A stretch of DNA of 12,953 nt from CAZNYN01 sp964577295 (lineage in GTDB: Bacteria; Synergistota; Synergistia; Synergistales; Synergistaceae). Shown in pieces: positions 6,508 through 12,818 of this stretch. The stretch covers positions 1 to 12,953 of the forward strand of contig CAZNYN010000053.1 in the NCBI GenBank assembly GCA_964577295.1, in the 5' to 3' direction. The stretch's first letter is position 1, and each line of letters begins with the position of its first letter. The position numbers and the translations under genes are program-made. The notes under the pieces are model-generated. The model ran no database searches, had not been told where the DNA came from, and worked only from the letters and a program-made list of their open reading frames with translations.

Positions 6508-7262
6508 TGGAAAACTGCGCTGCGATTAAAAATCTCTCTGTATCTTTCTTTGGCAGATCCGCTCTTTCGGACGTATCTTTGGACATTCCCCGGGAGGGAA
6601 TAACGGTACTGCTCGGACGTTCCGGATCGGGCAAGACAACACTTCTGAGATCACTCAACAGGCTTAATGAGACATTTGAAGGATACGAGCAGAGCGGCTC
6701 TGTCAAAGTCGCCTTAGACGGAGCAATGGATGATATATATGCTTCATCGTCCTACTCTCTTACATCGATAAGGCGAAAAGTCGGCATGGTATTTCAAGTT
6801 CCGAATCCTCTTCCAATGAGCGTAAGAAGAAATATGATGCTTCCCATGAGCCTTGTCCTGAAACTTGGGAAGAAAGCGGCTGAGGAGAGGATGAAAAAGT
6901 CTCTTACGGAAGTCGGGCTCTGGGATGAAGTGCATGACAGGCTTGACAGCAGCGCCCTTTCCTTCTCCGGAGGACAGCAGCAGAGAATGTGCCTTGCGCG
7001 CACCTTGGCTCTCGAACCCGACCTCCTTTTGCTGGATGAGCCTACAGCGTCTCTCGACAGAAAATCTTCCGAGCTGATAGAGGAGCACCTGCTCTCTCTT
7101 AAAGGAAAGTATCCGATGATTATGGTCTCTCACAGCTTAAGCCAGGCGATAAAGCTGGGAGACAGGTTCATCATAATGAGCGATGGCTGCGTAAAAAAAA
7201 TTATAGAGAAAGAAAATCTTCAAGACAAAGACGCAGAAGTAACATTAGCGGAGTTTTTGTAG
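6507..7262 (+). CDS. pstB: Phosphate ABC transporter ATP-binding protein PstB
   Basis: The ATPase that drives phosphate import. I take the ATG at 6507 (overlapping the pstA stop as TAATG) with GAAAGG (6492-6497) 9 nt before it. An in-frame ATG at 6489 would add six residues but has a worse site. The protein is 251 residues, the usual PstB length. It shows Walker A GRSGSGKT (37-44), the PstB-type LNRLNE (50-55), Q-loop Q97 in FQVPNPLPMSV, signature FSGGQQQR (153-160), Walker B LLLLDEP with D177 and E178, and H209 in the switch (MVSHS). The signature has FSGG in place of the usual LSGG, a mild change. It ends the pst operon, and no phoU follows. Confidence 0.93.
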   Translation: MENCAAIKNLSVSFFGRSALSDVSLDIPREGITVLLGRSGSGKTTLLRSLNRLNETFEGYEQSGSVKVALDGAMDDIYASSSYSLTSIRRKVGMVFQVPNPLPMSVRRNMMLPMSLVLKLGKKAAEERMKKSLTEVGLWDEVHDRLDSSALSFSGGQQQRMCLARTLALEPDLLLLDEPTASLDRKSSELIEEHLLSLKGKYPMIMVSHSLSQAIKLGDRFIIMSDGCVKKIIEKENLQDKDAEVTLAEFL

Positions 7263-7265
7263 CAG

Positions 7266-7289
7266 GCGTGGCTTTTCCACCGCGATTTT
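7266..7289 (+). terminator. Weak terminator candidate after pstB
   Basis: GCGTGG (7266-7271) pairs with CCACCGC (7277-7283) with one bulged C and a 5-nt loop, followed shortly by TTTT (7286-7289). The stem and T-run are both short, so termination would be partial. The rest of the 120-nt gap to the next gene contains only weak promoter matches, the best being TTGTAC (7307-7312) and TAAACC (7330-7335) 17 nt apart. Read-through from pst into the next operon cannot be excluded. Confidence 0.3.
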
Positions 7290-7382
7290 GCCAAGTTTTA
7301 AGCGGCTTGTACTGCAGACAAAATGCTTCTAAACCGACAAACACGGCGTAAGCAAGAATAAAATTTCTAAGGAGTGTAACAA

Positions 7383-8486
7383 ATGAAAAAAGCAACAGGC
7401 ATAATTCTTTTACTGCTCCTCCTCTCCATCGGAGCGTCAGGCGCTTTTGCGGCAGATGTTCCGACACTGCGCGCAAGCTACGGCATCACAACTCACCAGG
7501 AAGCTTTTATGGTGGCAATGGCTCTCGGCGAAAAGTTTAAGAGCACAGGAAGCTATCTCAAGACTGTCGTGCCAAAGGAGAAGTTTGACCTCTATATGGA
7601 GGGCAAAAAAGTTGCGCGTCTCGACGTTATAGTTACGAAGAGCGGCTCGGAGGCCACATCTCTCTTTGCTCAGAACCACTTGGACATAACGACAAACTCA
7701 TTTCCAGCGATGCTCTCGGCCATAGACAGAGGGACAAAGATTAAAGTCTTGGCTCCTCTTCAGGCTGACGCAATAGCCATGGTCTGCAGAAACGACATAG
7801 ACGCCAAAGGCTGGAACGGATTCAAAGAATATGTCAAGAAGTCAAAAAAGCCTGTCACAGTGGGGTATCACTCACCGACAAGCGCTCCTAAGATAGTATT
7901 TGAAGCCGCCATGGACAATGCCGGCTTGAAAATCACGGGAGATGCTAACGCGACTAAGGCCGATGCCGATATTCTCATGATAGACCTAAAGGGCGTTGCC
8001 AACATCATTCCCGCGATGAACGCCAAGCAGGTGGAATTTGCCGTAGCTCCCGCTCCCACACCGGAAGTCGTAGAGTCAAAAAATCAGGGACACATAGTCC
8101 TTCAGATGAAGGAACTTCCTCCCGCAGGCAGATGGAAGAGCTTCCCATGCTGCTGCATAGCGGGAAGAACGGAAGTCATAGAGAAGAACCCCGAAGCTGT
8201 GAAGGCTTTTGTAAAGCTCCTCTCCATGACAAGCGACTGGTGCCAGAACAACAAGCACGAGGCTTCGATTGCTGCTTCGGAGTGGCTCGGAGTTCCCGCA
8301 CCGGTTATCGAAAGAGCGGACATGGAATTTTCCACGAAAGTTACAAAGAACTGGATGAAAAATGCGGCTCTCTATCCTGTAATGCTCACAGACTTGGGTC
8401 AGCTTACCGGAGCTCTTAAGGGCAAAAAACTCGCAGAAGTAAAAGATTTGGTATTTGATTTCAGATTTACAGAGACAGTTAAGTAA
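7383..8486 (+). CDS. ABC transporter substrate-binding protein, NitT/TauT (NMT1-like) family, associated with a DCCP operon
   Basis: Likely the periplasmic receptor for the importer encoded just downstream. AAGGAG (7369-7374) precedes the ATG by 8 nt. Residues 1-23 form a Sec signal (MKK, a Leu-rich core, cleavage after AFA at 23). The mature protein starts with a short strand (TLRASYGITTHQEAFMVA), then TSLFAQNHLDITTNSFPAML (92-111), IKVLAPLQADAIAMVCRNDI (120-139) and GYHSPTSAP (161-169). This is the pattern of periplasmic binding proteins for nitrate, taurine or sulfonates (a ligand-contacting loop, then 'vG....s'). At 367 residues it is longer than TauA/SsuA (about 320), with extra sequence around residues 55-90. 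A CCC triplet (256-258) is unusual for an exported protein. The ligand is not identifiable from the sequence. A stable hairpin separates the gene from the permease. Confidence 0.8.
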   Translation: MKKATGIILLLLLLSIGASGAFAADVPTLRASYGITTHQEAFMVAMALGEKFKSTGSYLKTVVPKEKFDLYMEGKKVARLDVIVTKSGSEATSLFAQNHLDITTNSFPAMLSAIDRGTKIKVLAPLQADAIAMVCRNDIDAKGWNGFKEYVKKSKKPVTVGYHSPTSAPKIVFEAAMDNAGLKITGDANATKADADILMIDLKGVANIIPAMNAKQVEFAVAPAPTPEVVESKNQGHIVLQMKELPPAGRWKSFPCCCIAGRTEVIEKNPEAVKAFVKLLSMTSDWCQNNKHEASIAASEWLGVPAPVIERADMEFSTKVTKNWMKNAALYPVMLTDLGQLTGALKGKKLAEVKDLVFDFRFTETVK

Positions 8487-8496
8487 AAATTTTATC

Positions 8497-8525
8497 CGTC
8501 CCTTCCGTATCGTGCGGAAGGGACG
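8497..8525 (+). other. Stable intercistronic hairpin between binding protein and permease genes
   Basis: CGTCCCTTCCG (8497-8507) pairs perfectly with CGGAAGGGACG (8515-8525), 11 bp around a 7-nt loop. Only GTTAAAA follows, so there is no T-run for efficient termination. Such hairpins between a binding-protein gene and its permease often protect the upstream mRNA end, giving more binding protein than membrane parts. That role is an inference here. Confidence 0.7.
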
Positions 8526-8576
8526 TTAAAAGGTTATGTAATTTTTGCAGTTTATAAGTTTTTTCGGAGGACTCAG

Positions 8577-9419
8577 ATGAACATAAAAAAAATATTTTAC
8601 AGGCTAATTCTTCCTTTGATAGCTCCCGTCTGTCTGCTGCTTGTCTGGCAGTATGCGGCGTTGAAAATAGAAAATGACGTTGTCCTTCCGACAGTGGGGC
8701 AGGTTTGGACTCTGCTGACCCACCCTTATGAGGATCTGCTCAGCATGGGCTCTATGACGGACAATCTCTGGATGAGTACGGTCAGAGTTTTCTTCGGGTA
8801 TATGGCAGGGCTTGTTCTGGCTCTTCCTCTCGGAATACTCATGGGGCACTATAAACTTGTGAACAGGTTTTTCACCCCTCTTATAGAGATGCTTCGCCCC
8901 ATGCCGCCTCTTTCTTGGATACCTCTGATACTGGCTTGGTTCGGAGTGGCTAGCTTCGCCACTCTTATCGGAATAGAGGAAGGCGAGTGGTATGTGCTGC
9001 TCAACAACATAAAATTCTCGATGCTGATAATAATTTTTATCGGAGCTTTCTTCCCGATACTTCTCAATACCGTTCACGGAGTATCGGGAGTAAGGGCGAC
9101 TTTGATAGATTCCGCAAGGGTCTTAGGCGCGTCGGAAAGGGACATATTCTTCAAGATACTTCTTCCCGCCGCCGCTCCCTCTATAGTTACGGGAATGCGT
9201 CTCGGGCTCGGTATTTCCTGGATGTGCCTTGTCGCTGCCGAGATGATGCCTGGCAGTATATCGGGAATAGGATACATCATAACTCACGCTTACACGGTGG
9301 CAAGAACAGATATCGTCATAGCGGGAATGATTGCTATCGGAGTCATGGGGCTTGTAATAGACTGGGCTTTCAGACTTTTTGAGGAGAGGTGCTTCGCATG
9401 GCAAAAAATGGCAAGATAA
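8577..9419 (+). CDS. ABC transporter permease, SsuC/TauC-like, with an extra loop
   Basis: Inner-membrane subunit of the importer (280 residues). CGGAGG (8565-8570) precedes the ATG by 6 nt. Hydrophobic segments lie near 10-28, 70-90, 112-132, 147-165, 205-225 and 246-266. The EAA motif SARVLGASERDIFFKILLPA (179-198) is the contact site for the ATPase, and the RPMPPLSWIPLILAWFG stretch (107-123) is typical of SsuC/TauC permeases. Between WFG (121-123) and FPI (159-161) there are 35 residues, whereas in E. coli SsuC I count about 15 between the same landmarks. The extra part (about 125-146, including IEEGEWYVLLNN) looks like an inserted polar loop. The last 22 nt overlap the ATPase gene. Confidence 0.87.
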   Translation: MNIKKIFYRLILPLIAPVCLLLVWQYAALKIENDVVLPTVGQVWTLLTHPYEDLLSMGSMTDNLWMSTVRVFFGYMAGLVLALPLGILMGHYKLVNRFFTPLIEMLRPMPPLSWIPLILAWFGVASFATLIGIEEGEWYVLLNNIKFSMLIIIFIGAFFPILLNTVHGVSGVRATLIDSARVLGASERDIFFKILLPAAAPSIVTGMRLGLGISWMCLVAAEMMPGSISGIGYIITHAYTVARTDIVIAGMIAIGVMGLVIDWAFRLFEERCFAWQKMAR

Positions 9420-10168
9420 CTCCGCTTATAGAGACAAAAGGGCTGAAAAAGGAATTCATCCTCGAAAAGGGAGAAAAAGTGACTGCCCTTGAAGGAGCGG
9501 ACGTGCAGATATTTGACAAGGAATTTGTCTGTCTGCTCGGGCCCTCGGGGTGCGGAAAGTCTACGTGGCTGCGCATAGCTGCGGGACTGGAACACGCGAC
9601 GGAAGACGAAGTGCTTTACAAGGGAGAGCCGGTCTCCTCGCCCGGCAAGGAGCGCGGAATGGTATTTCAGGAGTATTCCCTGCTGCCGTGGCGTTCCGTA
9701 GCGGACAATGTCACATTGGGGCCGGAGTTCGGAGGGCTCTCTCACAGGGAGCGCAGAGAGGTGGCAGCCGATTACCTGTCGCGCGTCGGGCTTGAAAATT
9801 TTGCCGACGCAAAGCCGCACGAGCTCTCGGGCGGTATGAGGCAGAGAGCCGCAATAGCCAGAGCCTTGGCAAACAACCCCGATGTTCTGCTCATGGACGA
9901 GCCTTTCGGAGCTCTTGACGCTCACACGAGAGTCATACTTCAAAAAGAGCTTTTAAAAATATGGGAACAGGACAGAAAGACGGTCGTATTTGTCACTCAC
10001 AGTGTTGACGAAGCTCTCTACCTTGCCGACAGAGTAGTTGTCATGACCGCTCACCCGGGCCGTGTGCTTGAAGAGATAAAAATTGACTTTCCGAGACCTC
10101 GCTCCCGTTCCGCCTCTGGCTACGGAGAGATGACGGAGAGAATCTTCGGCTTGCTTGAAAATTTTTAA
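9398..10168 (+). CDS. ABC transporter ATP-binding protein, SsuB/TauB-like
   Basis: Energises the importer. The ATG at 9398 follows GAGGAGAGG (9381-9389) by 8 nt and lies inside the permease 3' end. An in-frame GTG at 9389 overlaps that ribosome-binding site and is rejected. The 256-residue protein has Walker A GPSGCGKST (48-56), Q-loop Q91 in VFQEYSLLPWRSVADNV (the LLPW form typical of NitT/TauT ATPases), signature LSGGMRQR (143-150), Walker B LLMDEP (164-169) with D167 and E168, D-loop GALD, and H201 in FVTHS. It is followed 30 nt later by the reductase gene. Confidence 0.92.
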   Translation: MAKNGKITPLIETKGLKKEFILEKGEKVTALEGADVQIFDKEFVCLLGPSGCGKSTWLRIAAGLEHATEDEVLYKGEPVSSPGKERGMVFQEYSLLPWRSVADNVTLGPEFGGLSHRERREVAADYLSRVGLENFADAKPHELSGGMRQRAAIARALANNPDVLLMDEPFGALDAHTRVILQKELLKIWEQDRKTVVFVTHSVDEALYLADRVVVMTAHPGRVLEEIKIDFPRPRSRSASGYGEMTERIFGLLENF

Positions 10169-10198
10169 TTATTGCCGCTGAGTAAAGGAGATGTAAAA

Positions 10199-11350
10199 AT
10201 GCACAACGTAGAAGAAATTTTTGAAATAATGCGCGAAGGCGTAAGGATGGGGCCCATTCAAGTCAAAGAGCTTAAAGAAAAGGGAGTCCCCATAGTGGGA
10301 ACCTACTGCACCTTTACGCCGTGGGAACTTATCAACGCGGCCGGCGGAGTCGCAGTATCCCTATGCAGTACCAGCGAAAAGCCGATAGCCGCGGCGGAGC
10401 GCCACCTTCCGCGCAACCTTTGCCCCCTTATTAAGTCAAGCTACGGCTTTGCACTGACGGACACATGCCCCTATTTTCACTTCTGCGACATAGTAATAGG
10501 GGAAACAACATGTGACGGCAAGAAAAAAATGTATGAATATCTGAACGAGCTCCGTGAGACTCACGTTATGCAGCTCCCTCAGACTGTGAATCATCCCATG
10601 AGCATGGACTTATGGAAGCATGAAGTAGTGAGATTAAAAGAAGTCCTCGAAAAGAAATTTAATACAGAGATAACAGACGAGAAACTCAGGAAGTCGATAA
10701 ATTTACGAAACAGGATGCATAGAACCATGTGCGAGTTTTACGACCTTGCCAAGCTCCCCACTCCCGCTGTTACGGGGCGTGAAATAATGCTCGTGTCGGA
10801 CTTTCTGAAATTCACCTTTGACTATGAAAAATCGCTTGACCTTGTGCGCACCCTCACCTGTCAGCTCAATGAGAATTATCTGATAGGAGAGCGCAGAGTA
10901 AGCCCGAAGAGAAAGAGAGTGCTTATAACAGGCTGTCCCATGGGAAAATCACTTGAAAAGGTGGTTGATGCCATCGAGTCGGAAGACAGCGGCGGCGTCG
11001 TTATAGGCTTTGAGAACTGCGGAAATCTGAAATGCTCGTCATATCCGGTAAAAGTCGGTATTGACCCTATAACGGCAATAGCGGAAAAATATCTCAGTAT
11101 TCCGTGCTCCGTGATGTCTCCGAATAATGAAAGACTGCGGCTCATAGCTCATTACGTGAAATCTTACAGAGCCGAAGGGGTAATAGACGTAATCCTTCAG
11201 GCATGCCACACATACAGCGTTGAAAGCCGTGCGGTGGCGGAGAGCCTCAAAGAGACGTCCACACCGTATATAGCCATAGAGACGGACTACTCTCAGGGTG
11301 ACATAGGCCAGTTATCCACGAGATTCGGCGCCTTTATAGAGATGCTGTGA
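10199..11350 (+). CDS. yjiM: Double-cubane-cluster anaerobic reductase (DCCP; 2-hydroxyacyl-CoA dehydratase superfamily, YjiM type)
   Basis: Members carry an [8Fe-9S] double-cubane cluster. The Carboxydothermus homologue reduces small molecules such as acetylene, azide and hydrazine with ATP-driven electrons, and the physiological substrate is unknown. The start is ATG 10199 with AAAGGAG (10184-10190) 8 nt before it. Length is 383 residues, as in E. coli YjiM. Family stretches are GTYCTFTPWELINAAGG (34-50), NLCPLIKSSYGFA (73-85), and CPYFHFCDIVIGETTCDGKK (90-109), which separate this clade from two-subunit HgdAB/BcrBC dehydratases. Candidate cluster ligands, inferred from cysteines in conserved-looking contexts, are C37, C75 and C105 in the N-terminal half and C246 (ITGCPMG), C274 (FENCGN) and C336 (QACHTYS) in the C-terminal half. 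It overlaps the activator gene (TGATG), which fits a reductase with a dedicated ATPase. Confidence 0.9.
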   Translation: MHNVEEIFEIMREGVRMGPIQVKELKEKGVPIVGTYCTFTPWELINAAGGVAVSLCSTSEKPIAAAERHLPRNLCPLIKSSYGFALTDTCPYFHFCDIVIGETTCDGKKKMYEYLNELRETHVMQLPQTVNHPMSMDLWKHEVVRLKEVLEKKFNTEITDEKLRKSINLRNRMHRTMCEFYDLAKLPTPAVTGREIMLVSDFLKFTFDYEKSLDLVRTLTCQLNENYLIGERRVSPKRKRVLITGCPMGKSLEKVVDAIESEDSGGVVIGFENCGNLKCSSYPVKVGIDPITAIAEKYLSIPCSVMSPNNERLRLIAHYVKSYRAEGVIDVILQACHTYSVESRAVAESLKETSTPYIAIETDYSQGDIGQLSTRFGAFIEML

Positions 11351-12102
11351 TGAAGGGGATAGGCATAGATATAGGCTCAACAGCAGTAAAGGCGGCACTC
11401 TGGGACGGCGAAAGCTTAAAACTGCACATACAGCCTACAGGGTGGAACCCTAAAGAATCTGCGGAGAGTGTGGTATCGCATCTTATGAAAGATGTAAAAG
11501 GTGAAGTGAGGATAACCGCAACGGGCTACGGACGGAAAATGCTCGACTGCGCCTTTAAAACCGTGACGGAGATAACATGCCATGCGGCGGGCGCGTCCTT
11601 CATGCACCAAGGGACAGAGACGATACTTGACATAGGCGGACAGGACAGTAAAGTCATAGTTACGGACGGAGAGGGAAATGTGCGCGACTTTCTCATGAAC
11701 GACAAGTGCGCGGCAGGCACGGGGCGCTTTCTGCAGAACATGGCTGTGCTGCTGGAATGTACGCTGGAAGATTTTTCAAACATTTCACAGGAGACAAAGA
11801 TTCAGCCTATATCAAATATGTGCACCGTATTTGCCGAGTCCGAAGTGATAAGCCTGCTGGCGAAGGGAATATCCAAAGAATCTGTCGCCCTGGGACTGCT
11901 TGACTCCATAGCGAAAAGAGCCTCGGCCATGATAGGCAGAATATCGTCCGAAGGGGATGTCGTATTCACAGGCGGGGGAGCTCTTAACTCTCGGCTTGCG
12001 GGACTGATAGAGGGACATCTCGGCAGAAAAGTAATAATCCCCGATCATCCGCAGTATGCCGGTGCGATGGGGGCTGCTCTTATAGCATTTGATCAGAAAT
12101 AG
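11350..12102 (+). CDS. yjiL: ATP-dependent [4Fe-4S] activator of the double-cubane reductase (ASKHA/BadF type, YjiL type)
   Basis: A homodimeric archerase that uses ATP hydrolysis to push low-potential electrons into its partner reductase. The ATG at 11350 shares a base with the upstream TGA. A GTG at 11347 would add only one residue. In the 250-residue protein the ASKHA ATPase motifs are clear: phosphate-1 GIDIGSTAVK (5-14), phosphate-2 DIGGQDSK (94-101), and adenosine motif VFTGGGALN (205-213). C120 (NDKCAAGTGRFL) and C158 (NMCTVFAESEVISL) are the two cysteines that in this family hold one [4Fe-4S] cluster at the dimer interface. YTP-type activators of 2-hydroxyglutaryl-CoA dehydratase are built the same way, but position next to DCCP points to that partner. 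Confidence 0.93.
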   Translation: MKGIGIDIGSTAVKAALWDGESLKLHIQPTGWNPKESAESVVSHLMKDVKGEVRITATGYGRKMLDCAFKTVTEITCHAAGASFMHQGTETILDIGGQDSKVIVTDGEGNVRDFLMNDKCAAGTGRFLQNMAVLLECTLEDFSNISQETKIQPISNMCTVFAESEVISLLAKGISKESVALGLLDSIAKRASAMIGRISSEGDVVFTGGGALNSRLAGLIEGHLGRKVIIPDHPQYAGAMGAALIAFDQK

Positions 12103-12130
12103 GCTCTACAGAAGAAGGAGGATGAAACAG

Positions 12131-12697
12131 ATGAAGATAATCGATGCAAAAGGACTGGAATGTCCGAAACCGGTAATTAGAACAAAAGAGGCAGTGGACT
12201 CGGGCTGTGATGAAATCCGTGTTATCGTGGACAACGAAGTTGCCGTCTCAAACGTAACCAGGTTTCTTGAGGGGCAGGGTTTTTCCGTAAAGCGTATGGG
12301 TGCGGCGATGGAGCTTGAAGCTGTACGTACGGCGAAAGCGGAAGAGAAAAAAAGCTCCGGCACACTCTCGGTACTCTTTACTTCGGACAAGCTCGGTGCG
12401 GAGTCAAACGGTCTCGGAGAAGTTCTCATGAAGGCTTATGTCGGCACGCTGTTACAGAAAGAGACAGCTCCCGCCGCAGTCGCCCTGATGAACGAAGGCG
12501 TCAAAATGGCATTGCCGGAGTCGTCCGTCGCAGACTCGCTCAAAGAGCTTGAAAAAAAAGGAACGGCAATACTCGTATGCGGCACATGCACAAAACATTT
12601 CGGCATTACAGAACAAATTTCAGTCGGAGTGATATCTAATATGTTCGAAATTACAGAAGCTGTATTCACAGCGGACAAGCACATCGTTATAGGATAA
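12131..12697 (+). CDS. yedF: YedF: sulfurtransferase-like protein (TusA-like + DsrE-like domains) linked to selenium metabolism
   Basis: The protein has two domains. Residues 1-70 are TusA/SirA-like, with DAKGLECPKPVIRTK and the CPxP cysteine C11 that in TusA carries a persulfide. Residues about 76-188 are DsrE-like, with ILVCGTCTKHFGI (147-159; C150 and C153) and VISNMFEI, the C-terminal signature of the YedF family. YedF often occurs with selD and selenium genes, and a role in carrying activated selenium or sulfur is proposed but not proven. I start at ATG 12131 because AGGAGG (12116-12121) lies 9 nt before it. The ATG at 12122 abuts the ribosome-binding site, and an earlier start at 12089 lies within the activator gene. 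The length (188) is normal. It closes the operon before a strong terminator. Confidence 0.88.
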   Translation: MKIIDAKGLECPKPVIRTKEAVDSGCDEIRVIVDNEVAVSNVTRFLEGQGFSVKRMGAAMELEAVRTAKAEEKKSSGTLSVLFTSDKLGAESNGLGEVLMKAYVGTLLQKETAPAAVALMNEGVKMALPESSVADSLKELEKKGTAILVCGTCTKHFGITEQISVGVISNMFEITEAVFTADKHIVIG

Positions 12698-12722
12698 ATA
12701 AATACCGCAGACACACTCACTG

Positions 12723-12762
12723 TCCGCGCTGTGCGACTTCCCCGCACCGTGCGGATTTTTTT
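12723..12762 (+). terminator. Strong Rho-independent terminator of the DCCP operon
   Basis: TCCGCGC (12723-12729) pairs with GTGCGGA (12749-12755), with one G.U. After a single T/C mismatch, GTGCG (12731-12735) pairs with CGCAC (12743-12747) around a 7-nt loop. Seven T residues follow (12756-12762). It lies 26 nt after the yedF stop. A smaller alternative hairpin (CCGCA/TGCGG at 12742-12754) is also possible. Confidence 0.85.
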
Positions 12763-12770
12763 GTACTGCC

Positions 12771-12800
12771 GCAATCGCAGATGCGCGGTGAGGCGATTGC
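12771..12800. repeat. Inverted repeat GCAATCGC/GCGATTGC
   Basis: GCAATCGC (12771-12778) and GCGATTGC (12793-12800) form a perfect 8-bp stem around a 14-nt loop. It lies directly after the operon terminator and before the longer inverted-repeat element, and may be part of the same repetitive intergenic unit. There is no T-run after it. Confidence 0.5.
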
Positions 12801-12818
12801 ACTATTGTCAGCCTTCGT

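Noticed and set aside
9290..9943. Minus-strand open frame of 217 codons antisense to the ABC ATPase
   Set aside because: It covers Walker A and the signature of the real gene on the other strand and has no features of its own.
7383..10168. Alkanesulfonate (Ssu) or taurine (Tau) importer in the strict sense
   Set aside because: The family fits, but no oxygen-dependent desulfonase follows and the operon partner is an anaerobic reductase, so I did not assign ssu or tau names.
10199..12102. Two-subunit 2-hydroxyacyl-CoA dehydratase or benzoyl-CoA reductase system
   Set aside because: Only one large subunit is present, with motifs of the single-gene YjiM/DCCP clade. No CoA-transferase or second subunit is adjacent.
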